Notes: generated by a model not told the origin, from the letters alone. A stretch of DNA of 5,466 nt from JAGLTN01 sp023135255 (GCA_030639495.1 DAOWCP010000120.1:1-5466); one strand, 5' to 3'; shown: positions 1 through 5,464, counted from the stretch's first letter. Program-made: numbers and translations.

Positions 1-117
1 AAGATCCTCAAGACAATGTGTTGCCAACTCAGCCTCATCATCGGTATTAAGATACCTCGCTGGTATTATCTCATCAGTATTTATGTGGTCTCTTTTATAT
101 ACGTGTGCTCTTGCCAT
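1..117 (-). CDS. leuD: 3-isopropylmalate dehydratase small subunit, N-terminal part (cut by window edge)
   Basis: Small subunit of isopropylmalate isomerase, which with LeuC converts 2-isopropylmalate to 3-isopropylmalate in the cytoplasm, the second step of leucine synthesis. Only the first 39 codons are inside the window; the frame stays open to base 1. The translation starts MARAHVYKRDHINTDEIIPA and continues RYLNTDDEAEL. The NTDEIIPARYL stretch (residues 13-23) is the hallmark N-terminus of the LeuD swivel domain, in the short form that pairs with 420-residue LeuC proteins. The ATG at 117-115 has an AAAGGA ribosome-binding site at 130-125, 7 bases upstream, and lies 19 bp after the leuC stop, so it is the last visible gene of a leuA-leuC-leuD operon. 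In related archaeal enzymes the loop after Tyr-Leu helps separate isopropylmalate from homoaconitate substrates; here it reads YLNT, and the leuA-leuC context supports the leucine role. Confidence 0.95.
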   Translation of the reverse strand, partial: MARAHVYKRDHINTDEIIPARYLNTDDEAELATHCLEDL

Positions 118-136
118 AGCATTTTCCTTTAATATT

Positions 137-1399
137 CTACATATATTTTCTTGGGTCGGCGATCTTACCTTCAATCGCTGACGCTGCAGCAGTTGCCGGG
201 CTTGCGAGATATACTTCACTTTTCGGGCTGCCCATTCTGCCTACGAAGTTTCTATTTGTTGTGCTGATACATTTTTCACCAGCAGCGAGAATACCCATAA
301 AACCACCAAGGCACGCGCCGCAAGTTGGTGCTGAAATCACACAGCCGGCATCGTAGAATATATCAAACAAACCTTCGTCTTTTGCCATCTTCCAGATCAC
401 AGGAGTAGCAGGAACGATCAGGGTTCTGATCCTGACGGTTTTGCCTTTGAACATCTCAGCGGCAATTCGCAGATCTTCAATTCGTCCATTCGTACAGCTG
501 CCTATATAAGACTGATCCATCGCCATACCTTCAACCTCACCAACGGCAACTCCGCCGCTGGGTAAGTGAGGCCTGGCAACCATTGGCTCAAGCTTAGAAC
601 AATCAAATTCTTCTACCTGGCAATACTCAGCATCAGCATCTGATTCAAAAACCGTATATTCTTTTTTGTCCGTCAAATGCTCATCAAGATAAGCTTTTGT
701 CACCTCATCGAAAGGCATGATCCCATTTTTACCGCCCGCTTCGATGGCCATGTTAGTTATTGTCATTCTCGCTTCCATGGTCATATCTTTGAGCGTATCT
801 CCGACAAATTCCATAGCCTTATAAAGCGCACCATCAGTGCCGATCCTCGCGATAACCGCCAGGATAATATCTTTGCTGTAAACGCCCTTTCCAAGTGAGC
901 CTTTAAGAACAAACTTAATCGACTGCGGCACCTTAAACCAAAGCTGACCCGTAGCGATCGAAGCTGCCAGATCCGTCGAACCGATACCGCTGCTGAAAGC
1001 ACCAAAAGCACCATAAGTACAAGTATGTGAATCACCGCCGACAATTACTTCACCTGGGCGAATATGACCCTGCTCAGGCAGTAGTGCGTGACATACGCCT
1101 GCTTTGCCAATCGGATAATAATACTTAATATTCTTCTTCCTGGCCCAGGTATCAAGCCTTTTATGCAGCTCAGCAGATTTAATATCTTTGGCAGGCTGAA
1201 AATGGTCAGGAGTTACTACTATCTTTTCAGCATCGAAAACTTTATCGATACCCTTTTCCTGCAGCATAGAAATCGCAGCAGGCGTAGTAACATCGTGACA
1301 CATCACGATATCTATATTCGCATCGATAAGGTCTCCAGCTGTCACCTTGTCTTTGCCAGCTGCTCTTGCCAGAATCTTTTCCGTTATCGTCATACCCAT
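137..1399 (-). CDS. leuC: 3-isopropylmalate dehydratase large subunit
   Basis: Large, iron-sulfur subunit of isopropylmalate isomerase (aconitase superfamily), 420 residues. It dehydrates and rehydrates 2-isopropylmalate to 3-isopropylmalate together with LeuD. Visible family marks are GGDSHTCTYG at 121-130, the first cluster cysteine in SYIGSCTNGR (Cys302), the other two in PTCGACLGG (Cys360 and Cys363), and STTNRNFVGRMG near 379-390. These three cysteines are the expected ligands of a [4Fe-4S] cluster. The length and the AIEGKIADPRKYM ending fit the shorter archaeal/thermophile-type LeuC rather than the roughly 466-residue enterobacterial form. Two candidate starts exist, Met1 and Met3; AAGGA at 1414-1410 lies 10 bases before Met1 and 16 before Met3, and MGMTI is a usual beginning in this class, so Met1 is chosen. 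It follows leuA by 27 bp and precedes leuD by 19 bp. Homoaconitase or another relative is the alternative, made unlikely by the neighbours. Confidence 0.97.
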   Translation of the reverse strand: MGMTITEKILARAAGKDKVTAGDLIDANIDIVMCHDVTTPAAISMLQEKGIDKVFDAEKIVVTPDHFQPAKDIKSAELHKRLDTWARKKNIKYYYPIGKAGVCHALLPEQGHIRPGEVIVGGDSHTCTYGAFGAFSSGIGSTDLAASIATGQLWFKVPQSIKFVLKGSLGKGVYSKDIILAVIARIGTDGALYKAMEFVGDTLKDMTMEARMTITNMAIEAGGKNGIMPFDEVTKAYLDEHLTDKKEYTVFESDADAEYCQVEEFDCSKLEPMVARPHLPSGGVAVGEVEGMAMDQSYIGSCTNGRIEDLRIAAEMFKGKTVRIRTLIVPATPVIWKMAKDEGLFDIFYDAGCVISAPTCGACLGGFMGILAAGEKCISTTNRNFVGRMGSPKSEVYLASPATAAASAIEGKIADPRKYM

Positions 1400-1426
1400 T
1401 ACAATTGTATCCTTATATTTGGGTTT

Positions 1427-2962
1427 CTAATCCTTTTTCTGTACTGCTACCATTTTATTAATCGCATCAATAAACGCCTTGGCTGAAGCTTCGATAATAT
1501 CCGTCGAAAGTCCCTTGCCGATAAACAATTTATTGTTGTTGCTTATCTTGACAATAGATTCACCCAAAGCCTCTTTACCTTCTGTCACCGCATGTATCGA
1601 ATAACTTTCCAGCTTCGGCTTTTGACCAGTCGCTATCCGTATAGCTTCATAAGCGGCATCAACAGGCCCGTCACCGCATGCAGCTACTTTCTCAGTTTTT
1701 TCACCTTTAACACTGACTATCACACTTGCCGTCGGCAAAGGCCCGCTGCCGCAAGCTATCTGCAAATACTCAAGCTTATAAATCTGCTCAACAACATGTA
1801 TCTCATCGTTAATAATAGCCTCAAGGTCCTCATCAAAAACTTCTTTCTTCTTATCAGCAATTTCGAGAAACTTTCCGTAAGCCATTTCAAGCTCATCATC
1901 GGTCAGCTTAAAACCAAGCTGATTACACCTGTCAACAAAGCCGGCTCTTCCGGTGTGGCGACCAAGTACCATCCTCGAACCGCCAAGCCCAATAGTCTCA
2001 GGTATCATTATCTCGTAAGTCGAACGATCCTTCAAAAGCCCGTCAACATGGATACCCGCTTCATGAGCAAATGCATTTGCACCAACGATAGCCTTGTTAG
2101 GCTGAATCACGAAACCAGTCCGCTGAGAAACCATCTGGCTCGTGCGATATATCTCTTTTGTGTTAATGTTTAAAAGTTCATCAACACTGGCACCAAAGAA
2201 ACTCGCCCTGGTATGAAGCCCCATAACGATCTCTTCCAAAGCCGCATTGCCCGCACGTTCACCAAGACCATTGATCGCGCATTCAACCTGCCTTGCACCA
2301 TTTCTGACACCGGCAAGTGAATTGGCAACCGCCAGACCAAGGTCATTATGACAGTGAGTGCTTATTACGCAATTCTCAACGCCCTTGACTTTTGCCTTTA
2401 TCTGAGCGATTATCTGTCCATATTCATAAGGCAATACATAACCGACGGTATCGGGAATATTTAAAGTCGTCGCGCCAGCTTGGACCACAGCTGTCAAAAC
2501 CTCTATCAGGAAATCCATCTCAGTCCTGCAGGCATCTTCAGGCGAAAATTCAACATCGTCAGTAAACGTCTTTGCATACTCAACCGCTTCGACAGCCATC
2601 TTCAATACCTGCTGAGGACTCTTGCAAAGCTTATGCTCCATATGAACGGGCGATGTCGCGATGAAAGTATGGATCCTTTTCTTCCGGGCAGCTTGCAAAG
2701 CCTCACCGGCAGATGCGATATCCTTCTTATTAGCCCTGGCTAAACCAGCGATAACAGGCCCTTGAACCTGCTCACTGACAAGCCTGGTGGCCTCAAACTG
2801 GGCTGGCGATGAGATCGGAAAACCCGCTTCGATGACATCAACGCCGAGTTTCGCCAATTGCTGCGCTATTTCCAGCTTTTCTGTTATCGAAAGCGATGCT
2901 CCAGGCGATTGTTCGCCGTCTCGCAGCGTTGTATCGAATATCAAAACTTTATTGTCTGGCAT
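1427..2962 (-). CDS. leuA: 2-isopropylmalate synthase
   Basis: Condenses acetyl-CoA with 2-oxoisovalerate to give 2-isopropylmalate, the committed step of leucine synthesis, in the cytoplasm. The 511 residues cover the full bacterial LeuA layout. A catalytic TIM barrel opens with FDTTLRDGEQSPG (9-21, with Arg14 and metal-binding Asp15). The metal-binding motif STHCHNDLGLAVANS supplies His203 and His205, and LGERAGN supplies Asn239. HEAGIHVDGLLK (300-311) belongs to the linker region. The C-terminal regulatory domain (from about 390 to 505) includes GDGPVDAAYEAI (430-441) and the YSIHAVTEGKEALGE stretch, the region where leucine binds in feedback-inhibited homologues. All expected catalytic residues are present. 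The ATG is preceded by AGGAG at 2974-2970 with 7 bases of spacing. It is the first enzyme gene after the promoter and leucine-rich leader ORF upstream, so both transcriptional attenuation and allosteric feedback are plausible. Citramalate synthase or homocitrate synthase are the alternatives; length and leuCD neighbours argue against them. Confidence 0.97.
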   Translation of the reverse strand: MPDNKVLIFDTTLRDGEQSPGASLSITEKLEIAQQLAKLGVDVIEAGFPISSPAQFEATRLVSEQVQGPVIAGLARANKKDIASAGEALQAARKKRIHTFIATSPVHMEHKLCKSPQQVLKMAVEAVEYAKTFTDDVEFSPEDACRTEMDFLIEVLTAVVQAGATTLNIPDTVGYVLPYEYGQIIAQIKAKVKGVENCVISTHCHNDLGLAVANSLAGVRNGARQVECAINGLGERAGNAALEEIVMGLHTRASFFGASVDELLNINTKEIYRTSQMVSQRTGFVIQPNKAIVGANAFAHEAGIHVDGLLKDRSTYEIMIPETIGLGGSRMVLGRHTGRAGFVDRCNQLGFKLTDDELEMAYGKFLEIADKKKEVFDEDLEAIINDEIHVVEQIYKLEYLQIACGSGPLPTASVIVSVKGEKTEKVAACGDGPVDAAYEAIRIATGQKPKLESYSIHAVTEGKEALGESIVKISNNNKLFIGKGLSTDIIEASAKAFIDAINKMVAVQKKD

Positions 2963-2973
2963 TTTTCTTCTCC

Positions 2974-2997
2974 TATACTGAATATTTCAGCAGTATA
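2974..2997 (-). promoter_or_regulatory. Hairpin abutting the leuA ribosome-binding site
   Basis: On the minus strand TATACTG (2997-2991) and CAGTATA (2980-2974) form a perfect 7-bp stem with a 10-base loop. An alternative fold pairs CTGAA (2990-2986) with TTCAG inside the same element. The stem ends exactly where the leuA Shine-Dalgarno GGAG begins (2973-2970). It has no U-run after it, so it is not a terminator. A separate segment, TCCTAT at 3037-3032, is complementary to ATAGGA at 2976-2971 and would cover the Shine-Dalgarno; the two pairings share bases 2976-2974 and exclude each other. A translational switch is an inference from this; short complements also arise by chance. Confidence 0.4.
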
Positions 2998-3016
2998 TAC
3001 ACAAAGTCTATTAAAC

Positions 3017-3069
3017 TTAAGGTTTTTTTTGATAGGATGTTAATGTTAATGTGTTTTTTAGTGTTTATA
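3017..3069 (-). other. 53-nt G-free leader segment (possible Rho-loading or unstructured spacer)
   Basis: From the end of the leader ORF down to base 3017 the minus strand contains no G at all in 53 bases, with 11 C and the rest A or T. It includes a tandem ATTAAC ATTAAC and a run of eight A. Such RNA would be almost unstructured and has the C-over-G bias seen in Rho utilisation sites, although it is more A-rich than C-rich. It begins right at the leader-peptide stop codon and fills about half of the space to leuA. Its role is inferred, not shown. Confidence 0.4.
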
Positions 3070-3154
3070 GCGCCAGGGGGCGCAGTAGAATAAGGCTAAG
3101 GCTCAGAGCAGCCTTTGAGGAAGTGCAACTAATTGTTGTATTACCATTATTCAT
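3065..3154 (-). CDS. Putative leucine leader peptide of the leuACD operon
   Basis: A 29-codon ORF between the leu promoter and leuA. It starts MNNGNTTISC and ends LSLSLILLRPLAL followed by TAA, so 7 of its last 13 residues are leucine (codons CTG, CTT, CTT, CTA, CTG, CTG, CTA). A short leucine-rich ORF placed between promoter and leuA is the classic sign of ribosome-mediated attenuation: scarcity of charged leucyl-tRNA stalls the ribosome and changes leader RNA folding or termination. It has the role of leuL but no resemblance to the enterobacterial LeuL sequence. The leucine codons overlap two RNA hairpins (3115-3098 or 3115-3092, and 3083-3070). The ATG at 3154-3152 is only about 3 bases beyond the expected transcript start and has no Shine-Dalgarno, implying leaderless initiation. 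The frame is open further upstream to 3247, but that extension runs through the promoter and the previous gene. An out-of-frame ATG at 3147 gives a 14-residue ORF with 4 leucines, as an alternative. Confidence 0.75.
   Translation of the reverse strand: MNNGNTTISCTSSKAALSLSLILLRPLAL
3070..3083 (-). promoter_or_regulatory. GC-rich hairpin over the last leader-peptide codons
   Basis: GCGCC (3083-3079), loop CCCT, GGCGC (3074-3070): a perfect 5-bp all-GC stem embedded in the codons for Leu-Arg-Pro-Leu-Ala-Leu at the end of the leader ORF. A ribosome reading to the stop codon would melt it, while one stalled on earlier leucine codons would leave it free to form. It is followed by A-rich RNA rather than a U-run, so it is not an intrinsic terminator on this strand. 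It may be a pause or anti-structure element. Confidence 0.5.
3092..3115 (-). promoter_or_regulatory. Two-register hairpin over the leucine codons
   Basis: AAGGCT (3115-3110) is complementary to AGCCTT, which occurs twice in tandem (3103-3098 and 3097-3092). The 5' arm can therefore pair with either copy, giving a 6-bp stem with a 6-base or a 12-base loop. The repeat encodes Ser-Leu-Ser-Leu, so a ribosome stalled there decides which copy is free. A role in attenuation is inferred from its position alone. Confidence 0.4.
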
Positions 3155-3163
3155 AAGACATGT

Positions 3164-3191
3164 ATTATAGTAACTTAAACACACTTTGCAA
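3164..3191 (-). promoter_or_regulatory. sigma70-type promoter of the leu operon
   Basis: TTGCAA at 3191-3186 (4 of 6 to the -35 consensus) and a perfect TATAAT at 3169-3164, separated by 16 bases. The expected transcript start is near 3159-3155. It begins 36 bases after the stop of the preceding membrane-protein gene and points at the leader ORF and leuA. Its place next to the leucine-rich ORF strengthens the call. No clear operator was seen. Confidence 0.75.
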
Positions 3192-3227
3192 GCACTTTTC
3201 CCGCCCAATTCAGAAATAATTTGCCTT

Positions 3228-3821
3228 TCATCGCTCTGTAGACCCATCGGATGAATCCTGGGCTTTTGCTATATCAGCTGCCAACTGCTCGCTCCTTTTG
3301 ACATGCCACCTGACTAAATGCGGCGCTCCGAAAATAAAATATACCGCAAAAACCAGCAAAATCACATAAGGCAGCAAACTCGCCAGCGATCCCCCTGGCC
3401 CTGTGTAAATACTCCTGAATTTTCCCCCTTCTAATTCACCACCACGAAATCGCAGATAAGTGCGAAAAACCATAAATATACCACTCGAATTAATAACCAG
3501 CACATAACAACCAACCAAAAACGCCGCCAAACGAAAAAACGACTCCGTTGTCATTACAAAACTCGAAGAATCAGCAGATTCAGATTTAACGATTTTCCCC
3601 GCCAACCAGTCATTTTTTATAAAAAATAGCTTTATCACTGCTGTAATCATCGCTATTGTCACCAAAAACAATATTATATTAATAACAATACCACCACCAA
3701 ACTTTGACCTGTCAAACAAAAAGTAAATCGTTGAAGGCAAAACAGTACCCAACAACCGAAAGAGCATCAAAATACCAGCTGATACCAGTATAATTTTTGT
3801 CAGTTTTTTTGAATCGTTCAT
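3228..3821 (-). CDS. Small four-helix membrane protein, unknown function (paralogue of the preceding gene)
   Basis: 197 residues, family not recognised. Hydrophobic segments at about 8-27, 45-67, 95-118 and 149-167 suggest four membrane helices. A glycine-rich stretch at 127-145 lies between helices 3 and 4, and a polar tail of about 30 residues ends the protein. It resembles its upstream neighbour in helix number and in two places: FIKNDWLAGKIVK (67-79) against FQSDKLAVKLGK, and HLVRWHVKRSEQL (168-180) against RFIRWQISKLKSL. The two are therefore probably diverged duplicates. The ATG has AGGGA at 3832-3828, 6 bases upstream, and starts 17 bp after the neighbour's stop, so the genes are likely cotranscribed with the type II secretion F-like gene. 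A role in the same inner-membrane assembly is an inference from context only. No intrinsic terminator was seen between its stop and the leu promoter, so readthrough into the leu operon is possible. Confidence 0.8.
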   Translation of the reverse strand: MNDSKKLTKIILVSAGILMLFRLLGTVLPSTIYFLFDRSKFGGGIVINIILFLVTIAMITAVIKLFFIKNDWLAGKIVKSESADSSSFVMTTESFFRLAAFLVGCYVLVINSSGIFMVFRTYLRFRGGELEGGKFRSIYTGPGGSLASLLPYVILLVFAVYFIFGAPHLVRWHVKRSEQLAADIAKAQDSSDGSTER

Positions 3822-3838
3822 ATTTCATCCCTTTTATG

Positions 3839-4387
3839 TTAGTCCGCTTCAATAGCTAAATTCAGGCTTTTTAACTTAGATATCTGCCACCGAATAAATC
3901 TTTTCATACCAAACAATAAATATAACGCAACCACCATTTTCACCAACCACGCCACTATCTGCATATTTTTACGAGAATCAATATTGAGCAACGTAAGCAT
4001 TTCATTGCTGCTGACCCATCTGCTGATCTCACTCGGCAAAACCAAAATAGCTTTAAACAAATCACCCAAAAGGTAATATTCCTTAATGCTGCCAGCTAAA
4101 AGCAGACCACCTGCAAATATCCCCGCACCAATAAAAAGCCTCACCACCCACTGCTCAGTTGCCTCTTCACTGTTTTTACCAAGCTTAACTGCCAATTTAT
4201 CTGATTGAAATATTAGAAAATAAGCAATCAAGCCGTAAAAAAACAAACCAAACAAAGAATGCAAGAACCACTCATTCCCATCTGCCGAACCAAAATAACA
4301 TCTCCTAAGAGCTCGAACTGCATCCACAAAAGCATTGACACCAATAATAAAAAAAAACACCTTCGCAGTAGCCTGCAATTTTGTCAT
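3839..4387 (-). CDS. Small four-helix membrane protein, unknown function
   Basis: 182 residues from the chosen start, beginning MTKLQATAKVFFFIIG; family not recognised. Hydrophobic segments at about 8-26, 44-61, 81-100 and 143-161 suggest four membrane helices, with a roughly 40-residue loop between helices 3 and 4 and a basic end (RFIRWQISKLKSL, 163-175). The frame is open to an ATG at 4426, which would add 13 residues and overlap the preceding gene. The ATG at 4387 is preferred because AGGAG sits 7 bases before it, the hydrophobic helix then follows at once, and it lies 13 bp after the preceding stop. It stands between the F-like platform gene and a similar membrane-protein gene, in one probable transcript. 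No enzymatic motif or cofactor-binding residue pattern is visible, so no function is assigned. Confidence 0.8.
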   Translation of the reverse strand: MTKLQATAKVFFFIIGVNAFVDAVRALRRCYFGSADGNEWFLHSLFGLFFYGLIAYFLIFQSDKLAVKLGKNSEEATEQWVVRLFIGAGIFAGGLLLAGSIKEYYLLGDLFKAILVLPSEISRWVSSNEMLTLLNIDSRKNMQIVAWLVKMVVALYLLFGMKRFIRWQISKLKSLNLAIEAD

Positions 4388-4394
4388 TTCAATT

Positions 4395-4399
4395 CTCCT
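4395..4399 (-). promoter_or_regulatory. Ribosome-binding site that sets the start of the 182-residue membrane protein
   Basis: AGGAG on the minus strand, 7 bases before the ATG at 4387-4385. It lies inside the longer open frame that begins at 4426. The 4426 ATG lacks a comparable site and overlaps the end of the F-like gene, so this site decides for the shorter protein. Confidence 0.75.
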
Positions 4400-4400
4400 A

Positions 4401-5372
4401 CTATAAACCGACACCAAGTCCGCCATAAATATTGCTGAAGACTTTAAATATCTGAATAATAATCATAATACAAACGCACGCATAAATTACCTTGGGAAGC
4501 CAGTTAGCAAAAGTTTCAAAACAGAATTCTGCCCTGTCAGCGCTTATATCAGCTAACTTAGCGGTAACTTTGTCCATCGTACCAGACTCTTCGCCAACAT
4601 GCCAGAGGTCTACAAACTCTGCAGACAGCTGCTCAGCGATGAAACCTTCGCTGGTGTTACTGCCAGCCCTTGCTGCACCGGCTCCGCCTTGCAATAAGCG
4701 TTTCACAACAGCATTACCCGTCAACTCACAAGCTGTCTGGGCTGTTTCGATCGCACCCAAGCCAGCGGAGGAAAGCATATAGAAACTTCTGCAATACCTA
4801 CTAAGTGACAAAATAAATATTCCTTTACCAAGGGCCGGTATCCACAAAACAATATAATCAAGGGCATATTTTAATATTGGAATTTTTTTACCCAAGTATA
4901 AAATTACTAAAATGCATATCGTTGGAATATAGAAAATCGAAAGTACCGTCCATACCATACCGAAATATTCGTTTCGAGTTATTTCGCCGACCACAAATCC
5001 CGGCAAAGGGTAAACAAAAGCTGCTATGTTCAGCACCAAAAAAGGGAATATCAACCCCGATCTTATTTTAGTGATAATTCTGTGGCGAAATTCGTACCAT
5101 TTTGAAAGCAATTCAAGGGCTTTTGGTAAGTTGCCCGATCTCTCGGCAGCAGCTACCATCAAAATATCAAATTTATCAAAGGCCCCGCCCTGCTGCTTCA
5201 TTGCCTCGGCAATACTGGCGCCGGCTACTACCGATTGCTCTAATTTCTCCCAGGAACGCTTGTAACTGCCTTGCAAACCCTGATTTAACGTCTTAAAGAC
5301 CCTTAGTATATCCAGCCCCGCATCGAGCATTGTATACATATTATGGTAAATTGCAGAGCGTTTATCAGCCAA
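4401..5372 (-). CDS. Type II secretion system F / PilC-family inner-membrane platform protein, short form
   Basis: Polytopic inner-membrane protein of the family that anchors the assembly ATPase in type II secretion and type IV pilus machines. The 323 residues contain two F domains. The first (about 8-120) has YTMLDAGLDILRVFKTL (13-29) and AERSGNLPKALELLSKWYE (76-94). The second (about 190-305) has FYMLSSAGLGAIETAQTA (197-214) and VGEESGTMDKVTAKLADI (259-276). The paired ESG-type motifs are family signatures. Likely membrane helices are near 107-127, 140-160 and 294-313. GspF and PilC are usually about 400 residues; this one lacks the N-terminal cytoplasmic part that precedes the first F domain. 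The start is TTG at 5372-5370, supported by GAAGGA 7 bases upstream, with an in-frame TAG just above and no other start in between. No ATPase or pseudopilin gene is in the window, so whether it serves secretion, pili or another system is open. Confidence 0.87.
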   Translation of the reverse strand: MADKRSAIYHNMYTMLDAGLDILRVFKTLNQGLQGSYKRSWEKLEQSVVAGASIAEAMKQQGGAFDKFDILMVAAAERSGNLPKALELLSKWYEFRHRIITKIRSGLIFPFLVLNIAAFVYPLPGFVVGEITRNEYFGMVWTVLSIFYIPTICILVILYLGKKIPILKYALDYIVLWIPALGKGIFILSLSRYCRSFYMLSSAGLGAIETAQTACELTGNAVVKRLLQGGAGAARAGSNTSEGFIAEQLSAEFVDLWHVGEESGTMDKVTAKLADISADRAEFCFETFANWLPKVIYACVCIMIIIQIFKVFSNIYGGLGVGL

Positions 5373-5379
5373 TTCAAAA

Positions 5380-5385
5380 TCCTTC
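5380..5385 (-). promoter_or_regulatory. Ribosome-binding site supporting a TTG start
   Basis: GAAGGA on the minus strand, 7 bases before the TTG at 5372-5370. The first in-frame ATG would be codon 12, which would cut into the first F domain, and an in-frame TAG lies upstream of this site, so TTG is the best start. Confidence 0.75.
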
Positions 5386-5412
5386 TATACTGATCCCAAT
5401 TAAATTTTTCCG

Positions 5413-5464
5413 TTTATCCGCGGGTAAATAACTTAAAAATAACAAGTTACGGATTTATTCGCGG
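5413..5464. repeat. Imperfect direct repeat flanking a weak hairpin, upstream of the F-like gene
   Basis: On the plus strand TTTATCCGCGG (5413-5423) and TTTATTCGCGG (5454-5464) match at 10 of 11 bases, 41 bp apart. Between them TAACTT (5429-5434) and AAGTTA (5444-5449) form a 6-bp inverted repeat with a 9-base loop. The second copy runs to the window edge. This could be part of a dispersed intergenic repeat or a binding-site pair; the sequence alone does not decide. No convincing promoter for the F-like gene was found in this flank. Confidence 0.4.

Noticed and set aside
677..2173. Plus-strand ORFs opposite leuC and leuA, up to 193 codons
   Set aside because: They lie antisense to well-conserved coding sequence, have no ribosome-binding sites I could support and no recognisable protein features.
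3013..3030. Plus-strand terminator: AAAC/GTTT stem followed by a T-run
   Set aside because: The stem is only 4 AT-rich base pairs, and there is no plus-strand gene for it to end.
3070..3083. GC hairpin as an intrinsic terminator
   Set aside because: The stem is followed by A-rich RNA on the transcribed strand, with no U-run.
3103..3147. Alternative 14-residue ORF in another frame with 4 leucines
   Set aside because: It lacks a Shine-Dalgarno, is shorter and less leucine-dense than the 29-residue frame, and ends before the GC hairpin. Kept only as an alternative leader.
3065..3247. A 60-codon minus-strand ORF that includes the leader peptide in its C-terminal half
   Set aside because: Its first half runs through the end of the upstream membrane-protein gene and through the -35 and -10 boxes; only the part after the promoter (from 3154) can be in the leu transcript.
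3839..4426. The longer 195-residue version of the second membrane protein starting at 4426
   Set aside because: The ATG at 4387 has AGGAG 7 bases upstream, while the 4426 ATG has no such site and would overlap the preceding gene by 26 bases.
4492..5296. Plus-strand ORFs opposite the F-like gene
   Set aside because: They are shadows of a coding frame with clear family motifs on the minus strand.
5396..5430. Possible promoter for the F-like gene (TTTACC, 18 bp, TTTAAT on the minus strand)
   Set aside because: The -35 match is poor and the spacing is at the limit; the operon promoter may lie beyond the window.
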